From positions 239,729-303,728 of the forward strand of contig NZ_WVHP01000025.1 in NCBI RefSeq assembly GCF_009834765.1: 64,000 nucleotides of DNA, in the 5' to 3' direction. Both the position numbers and the translations under genes were made by a program. This DNA comes from Saccharibacter sp. EH611. Its GTDB lineage: Bacteria > Pseudomonadota > Alphaproteobacteria > Acetobacterales > Acetobacteraceae. This document shows positions 44,238-54,373 of this stretch, one piece after another (position 1 is the stretch's first letter; every line of letters begins with the position of its first letter). The notes under the pieces are model-generated. The model saw only the letters and a list, made by a program, of their open reading frames with translations, had not been told where the DNA came from and searched no databases.

Positions 44238-45848
44238 GTGAGTATAGGCACGCAGAACCCATCATCTTCCACACACTCTACAGCGGATAAGCAAGGTCGT
44301 GCGGAGGATGATTACCCCCTTCGTTATGCCCCGAGCCATTATCGCCGTTGGGCACCGGTGACGGTGGCGATCACCGCGCTGGGCGGCATTGCGTATTTAG
44401 CGGATTTTTCGATCGGTGCGTCTATTGCGTTGTCCTATGGGACATGGAACGCGATTTTGGGCATTCTCCTTGCTGCGGTGATTATTTTTATCAGCGGCTT
44501 CCCCCTCGCATGGTATGCCGCGCGGTATAATATCGACCTTGATCTGATCTCGCGTGGCGCTGGGTTTGGCTATGGCGGGTCTGTGCTGACATCGCTGGTT
44601 TTTGCCAGCTTTACCTGCATTCTCTTCGCCCTAGAGGGCTCGATCATGGCCCAAGGGTTGGCTCTTGGGGTGGGGCTGCCTTTATGGGCAGGGTATCTGC
44701 TCTCAACCTTGGTGGTGTTTCCGTTCGTGCTATATGGCATGAAGGCTCTGGCGAAAATGCAGGTCTGGACGACGCCTGTCTGGTTGCTCCTTATGCTGGG
44801 GCCTGTCAGTTACTTGCTCTATAAACAGCCTGCCTTAATGCCGCATTTTCTGGGGTTTGCGGGGCTGTCTGGTCATGAAGGTGTGAATTTTTCAGCCATT
44901 ACGCTTTCTGCAGGCGTTGCGTTGGCGTTAATGGCTCAGATTGGCGAACAAATTGACTATCTGCGCTTTATGCCGACGAAAACGCCGCAAAACAAAATGT
45001 CATGGTGGGTGAGTGTGATTGCCGCTGGGCCGGGCTGGGTTATTCTTGGCGCCTTGAAGCAGGTGATTGGGGCTTTTCTGGGCGTCTTTATTCTTAAAAC
45101 CGTTGGGGAGCATGTTGCGACCGAGCCCGTGCATCAGTTTTTAGCGGCTTTTCAGGCGGTTGTGCCGGCGTCTTGGGCGATGGTGCTGGCGGTCGTGCTG
45201 GTGGTCATTAGCCAGATCAAGATTAACGTGACCAATGCTTATTCTGGCTCTCTTGCATGGACGAGCGCTTATACGCGTCTTACGGGGCATTTCCCGGGGC
45301 GTTTGGTGTTTTTGGTCATTAACTTGCTCATTGCGCTTGCCTTGATGGAAGGCAACATGTTTGCCGTCTTACAGGCAATCCTCAGCCTGTATGCGGACTG
45401 CGCGATTGCGTGGATTATGACGGTCGCAGCCGATATTGTGTTCAATAAATATCTGTTGGGTTTGTCTCCTAAAGAGCCGGAATTTCGCCGTACGATGCTG
45501 CCAACAATCAACCCTGTTGGGACGCTTTCTTTCATTGTTGCAACATTGGCGTCTGTTTTGGCCTATGAAGGCGTTTTGGGAGCAGGGCTACAGCCTTACT
45601 CAGCGTTGGTCGCGTTTGTCGTGGCGATTGTGATGACGCCTTTTTTAGCGATTGTGACGAAGGGCAAGACGTATCTCCGCCGTCACGATGATGGGATGGA
45701 AGAGCCACGCTTCCAACCGGATGGAACGGCGAGCACGACACTTTATCGCTGCACCTGCTGCGGGCACGCGTATGAGCGGCCCGATATGCTGCGTGAGGAA
45801 GAAGAGGGCGCGATTATCTGCTCTCTCTGTATTGGGGGAAAGTCGTAG
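44238..45848 (+). CDS. NCS1-family permease with a cysteine-rich C-terminal tail
   Basis: A 536-residue inner-membrane transporter with about 12 helices. The N-terminal PLRYAPSHYRRWAPVTVA and LGGIAYLADFSIGASIALSYG are typical for a cytosine/purine permease-like (NCS1) branch that I remember being fused to sensor histidine kinases in other Proteobacteria. The tail contains CTCCGHAYERPDM and ICSLC, giving two CxxC pairs that could bind zinc. It ends right there, without a kinase. The start is a GTG with AAAGGAG upstream. The position next to urease suggests a nitrogen compound such as urea or a purine as substrate; this is inference. Confidence 0.8.
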   Translation: MSIGTQNPSSSTHSTADKQGRAEDDYPLRYAPSHYRRWAPVTVAITALGGIAYLADFSIGASIALSYGTWNAILGILLAAVIIFISGFPLAWYAARYNIDLDLISRGAGFGYGGSVLTSLVFASFTCILFALEGSIMAQGLALGVGLPLWAGYLLSTLVVFPFVLYGMKALAKMQVWTTPVWLLLMLGPVSYLLYKQPALMPHFLGFAGLSGHEGVNFSAITLSAGVALALMAQIGEQIDYLRFMPTKTPQNKMSWWVSVIAAGPGWVILGALKQVIGAFLGVFILKTVGEHVATEPVHQFLAAFQAVVPASWAMVLAVVLVVISQIKINVTNAYSGSLAWTSAYTRLTGHFPGRLVFLVINLLIALALMEGNMFAVLQAILSLYADCAIAWIMTVAADIVFNKYLLGLSPKEPEFRRTMLPTINPVGTLSFIVATLASVLAYEGVLGAGLQPYSALVAFVVAIVMTPFLAIVTKGKTYLRRHDDGMEEPRFQPDGTASTTLYRCTCCGHAYERPDMLREEEEGAIICSLCIGGKS

Positions 45849-45855
45849 AGAAAGG

Positions 45856-45873
45856 GGCGGGTTATAACCCGCC
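45856..45873. repeat. Perfect 18-bp palindrome at the convergent ends of the permease and ureG genes
   Basis: GGCGGGTTATAACCCGCC is self-complementary and overlaps the ureG stop codon, just beyond the permease stop. It would form a hairpin in both transcripts and may reduce read-through, although no T run follows. Confidence 0.6.
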
Positions 45874-46521
45874 TTGGTCGATAATAAAGCGAGCGACTTT
45901 ATCCAGGCCTTCACCTGAACGGATATTGGTAAAGCTAAAGGGGCGGGGGCCGCGCATCATGCGGCTATCACGTTCCATCACGCCGAGATCAGCGCCCACA
46001 TGCGGGGCGAGGTCTGTTTTGTTGATCACCAACAAGTCGCTGCGGGTAATCCCGGGGCCGCCTTTACGGGGGATTTTATCCCCGGCGGAGACGTCAATGA
46101 CATAGAGGGTGAGGTCAGCGAGCTCTGGGCTGAAGGTCGCGGCGAGGTTGTCTCCACCACTTTCGATCAGAACAATATCAAGGTCGGGAAAGCGTTCGGT
46201 GAGTGTGTCAACGCCCGCCAAATTGATGCTGGCATCTTCCCGAATAGCGGTATGTGGGCAGCCGCCGGTTTCAATGCCCAAAATCCGTTCTGGTGGGAGA
46301 GAACCCGCTTTGGTGAGGAACTCGGCATCTTCGCGCGTATAAATATCGTTGGTGATGGCCGCTATGCTGTAGGATTGGCGAAGATGGCGGCAGAGCGCGT
46401 CCATCAGGGCGGTTTTCCCTGTGCCAACTGGGCCGCCGATACCGACCCGCAAAGGCCCATGAGAACCGATGTCTAAGGTGGGATGTTGGGCATGCTGTGT
46501 GGGGGAAGGGCGGTTTGTCAT
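45862..46521 (-). CDS. ureG: Urease accessory protein UreG (GTPase)
   Basis: A SIMIBI-class GTPase that powers nickel delivery to urease. The 219-residue protein has the P-loop [13 protein letters not shown], the metal-binding CPH motif in [15 protein letters not shown], and [10 protein letters not shown] for guanine recognition. It is the last gene of the urease operon and overlaps ureF by 4 bases. The N-terminus has several histidines ([13 protein letters not shown]). Confidence 0.97.
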   Translation of the reverse strand: MTNRPSPTQHAQHPTLDIGSHGPLRVGIGGPVGTGKTALMDALCRHLRQSYSIAAITNDIYTREDAEFLTKAGSLPPERILGIETGGCPHTAIREDASINLAGVDTLTERFPDLDIVLIESGGDNLAATFSPELADLTLYVIDVSAGDKIPRKGGPGITRSDLLVINKTDLAPHVGADLGVMERDSRMMRGPRPFSFTNIRSGEGLDKVARFIIDQGGL

Positions 46522-47225
46522 GTTCTAAAGAGCCTTGTTCTCTGTGTTTCATGCTGCATAGCGGCGAGGTCGGCAGCAAAGCAGAGACTGCTGACATCGT
46601 CTAATGTGCTGTGGGCGGCGCGTTGGGCGGCTTGGGAGAGGATGGCTTCCATATGCTGGTGGGCTCTGAGCCCGTCTGTCTGGCCGAGTGGTACCAGCTT
46701 CACAACAGCAGCGACCAGAGCGGCCACAGCGCCATATCCCCCTGCTTGGAGAGCGGCGAGGCGCTCGACTTTTCCACGACGGAAGACAAGCCCTTGTGCA
46801 ACGGGAAGCGGGCACGCAAAGGCTTTCCGCAAGGCTGTGCAGTCTGATTGCCAGACAGAAGCGGCGCGGAGGAAGGCCTCGCCTTGCCACAGGCTTTCCT
46901 CATAGCGTTCTCGGGACGAGGCACAGGCCAACGCATAGGCCGCAAGGTCGGCTAACGCTTCGTCCTCATATCCCTGTTCCCACGCTGTGTTGAGGAAGAT
47001 GAGATCGTTCTTGAGAGAACCATGCTTGATGAGGGCTTCTAACCAACGGCATAGGCTGGCGACATCGTGGATATGGCCTTGCTCAACGGCCCATTCCAGC
47101 CCGTGGCTATAGGCGTAATTGCCCGTGGGAAAGGCTGGGGAAATCCATGAGAGGAGCGGTAGAAAACCGTGCCCTCCTATGGCCGTGGGTGTGCTGGTGC
47201 TGTCCTCAGTCATGTTGCCCGTCAA
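46518..47225 (-). CDS. ureF: Urease accessory protein UreF
   Basis: UreF forms the UreD-UreF-UreG activation complex and gates GTP hydrolysis. The 235-residue protein is all-helical with the family start [27 protein letters not shown] and the downstream [23 protein letters not shown]. It overlaps ureE and ureG by 4 bases each, so the accessory proteins are coupled. Confidence 0.95.
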   Translation of the reverse strand: MTGNMTEDSTSTPTAIGGHGFLPLLSWISPAFPTGNYAYSHGLEWAVEQGHIHDVASLCRWLEALIKHGSLKNDLIFLNTAWEQGYEDEALADLAAYALACASSRERYEESLWQGEAFLRAASVWQSDCTALRKAFACPLPVAQGLVFRRGKVERLAALQAGGYGAVAALVAAVVKLVPLGQTDGLRAHQHMEAILSQAAQRAAHSTLDDVSSLCFAADLAAMQHETQRTRLFRT

Positions 47226-47734
47226 TGAGAGGAATGGTCTTCATGGCTGTGGCTGTGGCTGTGGCTGTGGCTGTGGCTGTGGCTGTGGCTGTGCTCGCTA
47301 CGTCCTGCGTAGGCGCCACTTTCTGGGGAGAAAGGCGCTTCATGGGAGCGGATATGGCCCCCAAGGCCTGCGATCATATCGGCAATAACGGGGTCTTGCC
47401 GGACGAGAATGCGGTGCTCTTCAATCATTGCGGGAAGATGCCGATTGCCCAGATGCCAAGCAAGCTGAAGGAGGTGCAGCGGTGTACGCGCTGTGACGGC
47501 CATCAGAGGCTCCGGCAGTGCGACAACCTTGATGATCCGGTTATCATCCAGCACGAGCCCTTCACCATGAGCGAGGAGCCGTGCTTGCTTGAGGTCGAGC
47601 AGCACGCGTTCTCCGCTTTCTAAGGTCAGCACAATGCGGCGGCGATGGCGCCCTTCATAGTCAGCGATAAACTGGTCAGCAGCGTCGCTTTCAGTCCAGC
47701 GTCCTGCGGGGAGGATGTTGATAATCTTTTTCAT
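47222..47734 (-). CDS. ureE: Urease accessory protein UreE (nickel metallochaperone)
   Basis: UreE binds nickel and hands it to UreG/UreD. The 170-residue protein has the N-terminal peptide-binding-like domain (LTLESGERVLLDLKQARLL) and the metal-binding domain (HLGNRHLPAMIEE with the conserved His). It ends in a long His-Ser tail (HSHSHSHSHS then HEDHSSH) that should bind several nickel ions. The tail is encoded by eight perfect hexanucleotide repeats. The start codon overlaps the ureC stop by one base. Confidence 0.96.
   Translation of the reverse strand: MKKIINILPAGRWTESDAADQFIADYEGRHRRRIVLTLESGERVLLDLKQARLLAHGEGLVLDDNRIIKVVALPEPLMAVTARTPLHLLQLAWHLGNRHLPAMIEEHRILVRQDPVIADMIAGLGGHIRSHEAPFSPESGAYAGRSEHSHSHSHSHSHSHSHSHEDHSSH
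47244..47291. repeat. Hexanucleotide tandem repeat in ureE
   Basis: Eight perfect copies of TGGCTG on the plus strand (48 bases) encode alternating His and Ser on the minus strand. Copy changes would keep the reading frame but alter the length of the nickel-binding tail. Confidence 0.9.
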
Positions 47735-49440
47735 CAGAACAAGAAATACCTTTGTGCCATGGGGAGGACAGGCGCTGGCTCACAGGTGAGCAGCTCGCCA
47801 TCGGCGCGAACCTCATAGGTTTCGGGGTCAACATCAATCTTTGGCATGGTGTTATTATGGATCATATCCGCTTTGCCGATCCCGCCGCGCACATTGCGCA
47901 CCGCCGAAAGCCGGCGCTTTAAGCCGAGCTTGTGGCCAATATCATCGTCCAAAGCGGCTTGAGAGACAAAGGTGAGACAACTTGCGGGCAGAGCGCTGCC
48001 ATAGGCGCCGAACATGAAGCGCCCATGCACAGGCTGCGGGGTAGGGATAGACGCGTTCGGGTCGCCCATCATGGCGTACATGATGGTGCCGCCTTTCACG
48101 ACAAGATCGGGCTTCACAGCGAAAAAGGCGGGATTCCATAGCGTGAGGTCGGCTAATTTCCCAACCTCAATTGAGCCAACCTCGTGAGACAGACCATGAG
48201 CGATGGCGGGGTTGATGGTATATTTCGCCAGATAGCGCTTAATGCGGTTATTGTCTGCGTCTCCATCACCGGGGAGAGAACCGCGTTGCTGCTTCATTTT
48301 ATGGGCCGTTTGCCATGTACGCAGCGGGACTTCGCCTACCCGTCCCATCGCTTGACTGTCTGAAGACATCATGGAAAGCACGCCCATATCGTGGAAAATA
48401 TCTTCCGCCGCGATGGTTTCTTTACGGATACGGCTTTCAGCAAAGGCAATATCTTCTGGCACGCGTGGGTTGAGATGATGGCAGACCATCAGCATGTCCA
48501 GATGCTCATCCAACGTGTTGACCGTATAAGGCCGGGTTGGATTGGTTGAAGAAGGCAGCACATTAGGCAACCCCGCCACACGGATAATGTCGGGTGCATG
48601 GCCGCCACCGGCGCCTTCTGTATGGAAGGCGTGAATGGTGCGGTCTTTAAAGGCGGCGATGGTGTCTTCCACAAAGCCGCTTTCATTGAGCGTATCGGTA
48701 TGGATCATGACCTGAACATCCATCCGATCAGCGACAGAGAGGCAGCAATCAATGGCTGCGGGGGTAGAGCCCCAGTCCTCGTGTAGTTTGAGGCAGCTTG
48801 CCCCAGCACGCACCATTTCCTCCAACGCAGCGGGGTGAGAGGCGTTTCCTTTTCCCGCGAAAGCGAGATTGACGGGCAAACCTTCAGCCGCTTGCAACAT
48901 ACGGGCAAGGTGCCACGGCCCCGGTGTGCAGGTAGTGGCAGCGGTGCCGGTCGCTGGGCCTGTGCCGCCACCGAGGAGGGTAGTGATCCCAGCGGCAAGC
49001 GCTTCTTCGACCTGTTGAGGGCAGATATAATGGATATGGGCATCAATCCCGCCGGGGGTCACGATGCGCCCTTCAGCTGCGATGATTTCAGTGCCCGGGC
49101 CGATAATAATATCTACCCTAGGTTGAATATCGGGATTGCCTGCTTTGCCAATGGCGGCAATTCGTCCATCTTTCAGGCCAATATCGGCTTTGACGATCCC
49201 CCAATGGTCGAGAATGACCGCATTGGTGATGACCGTATCCATCGCGCCTTCAGTGCGGCTGTGTTGGGATTGGCCCATGCCATCACGGATCGTTTTGCCC
49301 CCGCCAAAGCAGACTTCTTCACCGTAAGTTGTGAAGTCTTTTTCAATTTCTGCAATCAAGGATGTATCAGCAAGACGAAGCCTATCACCCGTTGTCGGGC
49401 CATATTGATGGGCGTAATCATGGCGTGATAAGCGGCTCAT
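47734..49440 (-). CDS. ureC: Urease alpha subunit (catalytic)
   Basis: The catalytic subunit hydrolyses urea to ammonia and carbamate using two nickel ions. The 568 residues match the family. [14 protein letters not shown] holds the first two nickel histidines, and [15 protein letters not shown] contains the lysine that is carbamylated to bridge the nickels. [22 protein letters not shown] is the mobile flap with the catalytic histidine. Everything needed for activity is present. It overlaps ureB by 4 bases. Confidence 0.98.
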   Translation of the reverse strand: MSRLSRHDYAHQYGPTTGDRLRLADTSLIAEIEKDFTTYGEEVCFGGGKTIRDGMGQSQHSRTEGAMDTVITNAVILDHWGIVKADIGLKDGRIAAIGKAGNPDIQPRVDIIIGPGTEIIAAEGRIVTPGGIDAHIHYICPQQVEEALAAGITTLLGGGTGPATGTAATTCTPGPWHLARMLQAAEGLPVNLAFAGKGNASHPAALEEMVRAGASCLKLHEDWGSTPAAIDCCLSVADRMDVQVMIHTDTLNESGFVEDTIAAFKDRTIHAFHTEGAGGGHAPDIIRVAGLPNVLPSSTNPTRPYTVNTLDEHLDMLMVCHHLNPRVPEDIAFAESRIRKETIAAEDIFHDMGVLSMMSSDSQAMGRVGEVPLRTWQTAHKMKQQRGSLPGDGDADNNRIKRYLAKYTINPAIAHGLSHEVGSIEVGKLADLTLWNPAFFAVKPDLVVKGGTIMYAMMGDPNASIPTPQPVHGRFMFGAYGSALPASCLTFVSQAALDDDIGHKLGLKRRLSAVRNVRGGIGKADMIHNNTMPKIDVDPETYEVRADGELLTCEPAPVLPMAQRYFLF

Positions 49441-49784
49441 TTTTCGTGCCCTTCTCCGTGGAAGCCTCTGATACGCTGCTTGCCGCGATAGGCGATGAGC
49501 GTGACTTCTCGCTCTTGTCCTGGTTCAAACCGCACAGCCCCGCCGGAGGGGATATTCAGCCGTTTCCCCCAGGCCTGCGCACGGTCGAGGTCTAATGCGG
49601 GGTTAACCTCGGCAAAATGGTAATGACTCCCGACCTGCACGGGGCGGTCACCACGATTGATGACCATAAGACGCACGGTAGGCTGACCGTCATTGAGGAT
49701 AATGTCCCCTTGAGCGGGAAGAATTTCGCCCGGGATCGCGCCTTCTGGCAGACAGTCCGGCGGGATATTAACGGATTGGGTCAT
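49437..49784 (-). CDS. ureB: Urease beta subunit
   Basis: A 115-residue structural subunit. It has the family pattern [41 protein letters not shown] with NPAL following, and the conserved [12 protein letters not shown] near the end. Separate ureA and ureB genes are the usual arrangement outside Helicobacter. It overlaps ureA by 17 bases and ureC by 4. Confidence 0.97.
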   Translation of the reverse strand: MTQSVNIPPDCLPEGAIPGEILPAQGDIILNDGQPTVRLMVINRGDRPVQVGSHYHFAEVNPALDLDRAQAWGKRLNIPSGGAVRFEPGQEREVTLIAYRGKQRIRGFHGEGHEK

Positions 49785-50070
49785 GAACGGTCACCAATTT
49801 TGTTCCATCAGGGAAGGTGGCTTCGACCTGCACGTCAGCGATCATCTCAGCAACACCGGGCATAACCTGATCGCGGGTGAGAACCTCGCCACCACTGGCC
49901 ATAAGCTCGGCCACAGTGCGTCCATCGCGTGCGCCTTCAACGACATGGTCGGTAATGAGGGCGATGGCTTCGGGGTAATTGAGGCGGACGCCACGCTCTA
50001 AGCGTTTGCGTGCCACAATGGCGGCCATCGCGACGAGGAGTTTATCTTTTTCGCGTGGGGTTAGTTTCAT
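49768..50070 (-). CDS. ureA: Urease gamma subunit
   Basis: A 100-residue subunit that begins [20 protein letters not shown] and contains [29 protein letters not shown], the family signature. The C-terminus LVTVHDPI is also typical. It is 53 bases downstream of ureD. Confidence 0.97.
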   Translation of the reverse strand: MKLTPREKDKLLVAMAAIVARKRLERGVRLNYPEAIALITDHVVEGARDGRTVAELMASGGEVLTRDQVMPGVAEMIADVQVEATFPDGTKLVTVHDPIR

Positions 50071-50123
50071 CCTCTTCCCTGCTCCTTACCGGTCTGCCTG
50101 TTGGGGCAGCATAATGCGTCTTT

Positions 50124-50966
50124 TCACAGGCGCCAGCCTGTTGGCATGGGGCGTCCTTCCCGCAAAATGGGGAGGAGACGGCCCATAAGCTGTTCAACAT
50201 CCCAGTTGCTCTGGGCTAAACCACGGATGATGAGCGTATCATTCCAACAGGAGGCTGCAAAGGACGAGCCCTTGCCAAGCTCGGCTAAAAGCGGGCGTAT
50301 CTTTGGCAGAAAACGCGCGACCTCTGGGGCAACCATGATGAGTGTGGCATCAAGGCGGGCCTTATGACCCATTGCTGGATGCTGCAAAACGGATTGAATA
50401 AGCGTGTCTTCCAGTGCCGTGCATTCTTCTACAAGTGGGCGACCGTCCCGACGGATGCTGAGCCGATCGTGTAGCGAGAGCGTTTGCAGGCGTTCAGATG
50501 AGGCGTAACGGCCATAAATCCGGCTTTCATAGAAGAGAAAGTGAGAGGACGAGGCCATATCAACGGTCATATGTCGGTTAAAACGAGCGCCATCGAACAG
50601 AATGGTTCCGTGGGGGAGCCATTCTAGGCGCGCATGCGGGGCAAGGGTGCAGGTTGTTTCAACGCAAGCGGGGGCATCGTTGGGACGGGCACGATAAACA
50701 CGCTCATGCGCTTGGGCACTGATGAGGAGGTCGGCTCCTTCATGGCAGGTAAGGCGGCCTAAAAGCTGGTCGCCTGCGGCTAATCCTCCTGAAATATTGA
50801 TCATGACGGCTTCAAGCTGTCTGCTATCACGCCTTGGGAATAACAGCCGGCTACAGCCCCCTTGCTTCATAGAGCCACGTCGTGTGTGCGTGCCACGCAG
50901 GCGGGCTTCTAGCTCAAAGAGCCCTTCTGCGCGTTGCAGATACGTGCTGTCTTCCTTGCCTGTCAT
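50124..50966 (-). CDS. ureD: Urease accessory protein UreD
   Basis: UreD (UreH) binds apo-urease and carries nickel toward the active site. The 280-residue protein shows RGSMKQGGCSRLLFPR, the family block MINISGGLAAGDQL and the strand ARLEWLPHGTILFDGARF. The ATG at 50966 is chosen because GAGAGGAG lies just upstream. The open frame continues to 51113 but would run into the RND gene (ends 50983). It starts the seven-gene operon ureDABCEFG. Confidence 0.95.
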   Translation of the reverse strand: MTGKEDSTYLQRAEGLFELEARLRGTHTRRGSMKQGGCSRLLFPRRDSRQLEAVMINISGGLAAGDQLLGRLTCHEGADLLISAQAHERVYRARPNDAPACVETTCTLAPHARLEWLPHGTILFDGARFNRHMTVDMASSSHFLFYESRIYGRYASSERLQTLSLHDRLSIRRDGRPLVEECTALEDTLIQSVLQHPAMGHKARLDATLIMVAPEVARFLPKIRPLLAELGKGSSFAASCWNDTLIIRGLAQSNWDVEQLMGRLLPILREGRPMPTGWRL

Positions 50967-50982
50967 GCGTCTCCTCTCGGTT

Positions 50983-53900
50983 TTATGAGGCACTGTAGCT
51001 CTGGAAGCGACGGCGTGAGAAGAGGCGGAGGAGGCGTGCTTTAAGCCCTTCCATAAAGAGATAGACGATGGGGGTGGTGTAAAAGGTGAGGAGCTGGCTA
51101 ATGAGCATTCCACCTAAAATAGACACGCCCAAGGGAAGGCGAAGCTCACAGCCATAGCCATCACCCGTCATGAGAGGAATAGCGCCCAGAGCAGCGGCAA
51201 GGGTGGTCATCAAAATAGGGCGGAAGCGGGTGATAGAGGCCTGATAAATCGCGTCACGCGGGGAGAGGTTCTGTTCTTTTTGCGCATGGAGGGCGAAGTC
51301 GATCACCAAAATAGCGTTTTTCTTCACGATCCCGGTGAGCAAAATAATGCCAATAATGGCAATCAGGCTGAAGGATTGACCACAGACCCATAAACCAAGC
51401 ACAGCCCCCACCCCAGCAGAGGGAAGAGTAGAGAGAATGGTGATCGGATGGATAAGGCTTTCATACAGCATGCCCAAGGTAATGTACATGATGGCCAAAG
51501 CAGCTAGAAAAGCGAGCAAGGCGTTGACCATGAGCGTGTTGGTCTCTCCCGCCGTGCCGGTAAAATCCCCCCGGATCGTGTCGGACGCATGTAACGCGGT
51601 GAGGGTTTGATGGATGATCTCAACGGCGTCGTTATAGGAAACCCCTTGGGCGAGGTCGAAGGAGATGGTGGTCGCGTAACTACCATTATGATGGCTGATG
51701 CTGAGTGGAAGAGGGGTAGGGATAATTTTGGCGACATTATCAAGCGGAATCATCGTTTCACGAGCCGATGAGACAGCGGCCCCGTTTGATGACGTGCCAG
51801 AAAGCTGATTAGCCAGCGAGTTCGTAATAGAGGCGGTAGCGAGGCTGTTTTGTGCGCTGATGGTACCCTCCCCACGCACGCGGATGAGGTTAGAGGCAAT
51901 GCCCCCAGCGGCCGTTCCTGCAGATGTGGAGAGCCAGAGATGGTGCAAAAGCCGAGGATTTTGACGGAACTGATCGGCTACGACCATCACAACACGATGG
52001 TTGGTGAGTGGAAGATGGATGGTGGAGGTAATCGCCTGTCCATAGGCGTCATAAAGGGCATTTTGCACGAGCTGAGGGGTGACACCATACCGGGCCTCAA
52101 GGTCACGCTCGACAACAATATTGGCGGAGAATGCCTGACTCTCTGAATCGGAGGAGAGGTTGGTAAGCTTGCCGCTTTTGCGCAGCGCCGCGATGAGTTG
52201 AGGGGTGACGTGATAAAGCGGGCCGCTGTCGTCACTGCGCAGCACATAGCGATAGTTCCCGCTGGTATTGGCACTCCCTCCCTGTCGGCTGCTGGAAAGG
52301 GCTGTAAACATCACCTCAGCCCCGGCTCGAGGGGGGACGTTTTTATGCAGGCGTTGCAAAATAACAGGAATGCTTTCCCGCTGATGCTTGTCTTTTAGGA
52401 CGATAAAAAACCGCCCCGAATGGCTGTTCTCATTAAAGGCGGAGACGGATTCTACGGCGGGATCTTGCCGAACAATGGTTTCGACCTCATGAAGACGGTG
52501 GGTTAATGCGTGGAAGGAGAGGTCAGGCTCCCCCGTGACGACCCCGCGCAGAATAGCCAAGTCGAGGTCAGGCATCGGAGCCTTGGGCATAAGAGCGATG
52601 CTGATGATAAGGATCACGAAGCTTCCGGGAAGGGTCAGCCCAACGAGAACAGGATGCCGTAAGCTCCATCGCACAGAACGCCCATAGAGGTTGGTCATGC
52701 CCGTTAGGCTTTTCTCCAACAGCATTACGGCGCGTTGGATGGCGTTGGATGGCGGCGCATGAGAGTGCGTGTTCGGAGGAGACACCTTGAGGAAATGCGC
52801 GCAGAGCATGGGGGTGAGCGTGAGAGACAGCACCATAGAGACAACAATCGTGGCGATGGTCGTCATAGAGAATTCATAGAGAATGGAACCAAGCGTGCCG
52901 GGGATGCATAGCAAGGGGATAAAGACAGCGATGAGCGACAGGCTGATGGACAGCACCGTAAAAGTAATTTCGGAAGCACCGCGTATGCTCGCTTCGCGCC
53001 GACTATAGCCTTCCTCCATGAAGCGAGCGATATTTTCCAGCACGACAATGGCGTCATCTACGACAAAGCCAACAGCCACGGTGAGCGCCATGAGGGAGAG
53101 AATATCGAGTGAGAAATGAAACCCTTCCATAACCGCTAATGCGCCGGAAAGAGCGATTGGTACCGTAATGGCCGGGATAAGCGTGCTGACCGCATGGCGG
53201 AAGAAAAGGGCAATAACCAGCACGACGAGCAGGATAGAGACCACCAGAGTGAGGCGGGCATCTACTAAAGACGCACGAATCGTGCGTGAGAGATCAACAC
53301 CTACATGGAGATCCACTGTGCCGGGGAGAGAGGCACGCAGGGTGGGAAGCCGTTTGTTGATCCCATCGACAATCGCTACCGTATTGGCATGGGGCTGGGG
53401 CATCACCATGATGGTGACGGCGGGAAGATTGTTAAAGGAGCTGGTTTGATACACATCCTGCACGTCATCGCGGAGGGTGGCGATGTCGCGCAGATAAATC
53501 GGGTTAAAATTATTGCGATACCCAACGATCAAGTCACGATATTGAGCGCTATTGATGGCTTGGTCATTGGTGCGAAGCTCAACGCGCTTCCCGTGGAATG
53601 TGATAAATCCTTTGGGGGTGTAGGCGTTAGCTGAGGCTAGGGCCGAGCGAATATCTTCCGGGTTAATCCCCCAGCGGTAAAGCGGATACGGGTTGAGCTC
53701 AACACGGACAGAGGGCGTCGAGGCGCCAAAGACTTCCACACGGCCCACGCCGGGCACTTGAGCGAGAAGCGGGCGCACGCGGATCGTCGCCAAATCATAC
53801 AAAGCGGCTGTTGAGCTATGCTGTGAGGTCAGATGGAGAAGATAGGCCGGGTTCCCTCCGTCCAGCTTGAAGGCCATTGGGTCAGCGTCCAACGTGCCTT

Positions 53901-54261
53901 TTGGGAGGTCGCTGCGGGAAGCCCGTAGAGCGGCTTGCACATCGCGTAATGCTCCGTCGATATTGCGTGAGGGAGCGAATTCAAGCGTGATGGTGGTCTG
54001 CCCGTTTTCTGAAACGGACTCGAGCGTTTTGACATCCGCAATCGAGGCCAGATGGCGCTCAAGAGGCGTGGTGACCGAGGTGGCCATCTGCTGTGGGTCA
54101 GCTCCCGGTTGGGAGCCGACAACCATAATGGCCGTGGCGGTGATATCCGGCATGGTGGCCACAGGCAGAAGAGGGAGGGCGACCATCCCTGCCAGAAAAA
54201 TAGCGATAGACAGGAGGGTGGTGGCAACGGGGCGGTCAATAAAGAACCGACAAAAATTCAT
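50983..54261 (-). CDS. RND multidrug efflux permease (MdtB/MdtC-like)
   Basis: A 1,092-residue inner-membrane pump of the HAE-1/AcrB superfamily. It begins NFCRFFIDRPVATTLLSIAIFLAG, typical for the MdtB/MdtC branch. The proton-relay helix contains GFVVDDAIVVLENIARFME (Asp-Asp pair), and GIVKKNAILVIDFALHA lies in the C-terminal half. Twelve helices and two large periplasmic loops are expected. The ATG at 54261 is preceded by GAGGAG; a start six codons earlier is possible. No membrane fusion protein or outer-membrane channel gene is visible next to it. Confidence 0.92.
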   Translation of the reverse strand: MNFCRFFIDRPVATTLLSIAIFLAGMVALPLLPVATMPDITATAIMVVGSQPGADPQQMATSVTTPLERHLASIADVKTLESVSENGQTTITLEFAPSRNIDGALRDVQAALRASRSDLPKGTLDADPMAFKLDGGNPAYLLHLTSQHSSTAALYDLATIRVRPLLAQVPGVGRVEVFGASTPSVRVELNPYPLYRWGINPEDIRSALASANAYTPKGFITFHGKRVELRTNDQAINSAQYRDLIVGYRNNFNPIYLRDIATLRDDVQDVYQTSSFNNLPAVTIMVMPQPHANTVAIVDGINKRLPTLRASLPGTVDLHVGVDLSRTIRASLVDARLTLVVSILLVVLVIALFFRHAVSTLIPAITVPIALSGALAVMEGFHFSLDILSLMALTVAVGFVVDDAIVVLENIARFMEEGYSRREASIRGASEITFTVLSISLSLIAVFIPLLCIPGTLGSILYEFSMTTIATIVVSMVLSLTLTPMLCAHFLKVSPPNTHSHAPPSNAIQRAVMLLEKSLTGMTNLYGRSVRWSLRHPVLVGLTLPGSFVILIISIALMPKAPMPDLDLAILRGVVTGEPDLSFHALTHRLHEVETIVRQDPAVESVSAFNENSHSGRFFIVLKDKHQRESIPVILQRLHKNVPPRAGAEVMFTALSSSRQGGSANTSGNYRYVLRSDDSGPLYHVTPQLIAALRKSGKLTNLSSDSESQAFSANIVVERDLEARYGVTPQLVQNALYDAYGQAITSTIHLPLTNHRVVMVVADQFRQNPRLLHHLWLSTSAGTAAGGIASNLIRVRGEGTISAQNSLATASITNSLANQLSGTSSNGAAVSSARETMIPLDNVAKIIPTPLPLSISHHNGSYATTISFDLAQGVSYNDAVEIIHQTLTALHASDTIRGDFTGTAGETNTLMVNALLAFLAALAIMYITLGMLYESLIHPITILSTLPSAGVGAVLGLWVCGQSFSLIAIIGIILLTGIVKKNAILVIDFALHAQKEQNLSPRDAIYQASITRFRPILMTTLAAALGAIPLMTGDGYGCELRLPLGVSILGGMLISQLLTFYTTPIVYLFMEGLKARLLRLFSRRRFQSYSAS

Positions 54262-54373
54262 CCTCCTGTCTCCTCGCATGTCGGGCTGCTGTTTATAGGA
54301 GACAAGAGAATGACATAGAACGGGTTACGTTCCTATCGCAGGCGTTCTCTATTTTTATCACGCGCTGGAGAGA

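Noticed and set aside
50967..51113. N-terminal extension of UreD
   Set aside because: It overlaps the RND gene and lacks a ribosome site, while the ATG at 50966 has one and gives a normal UreD length.
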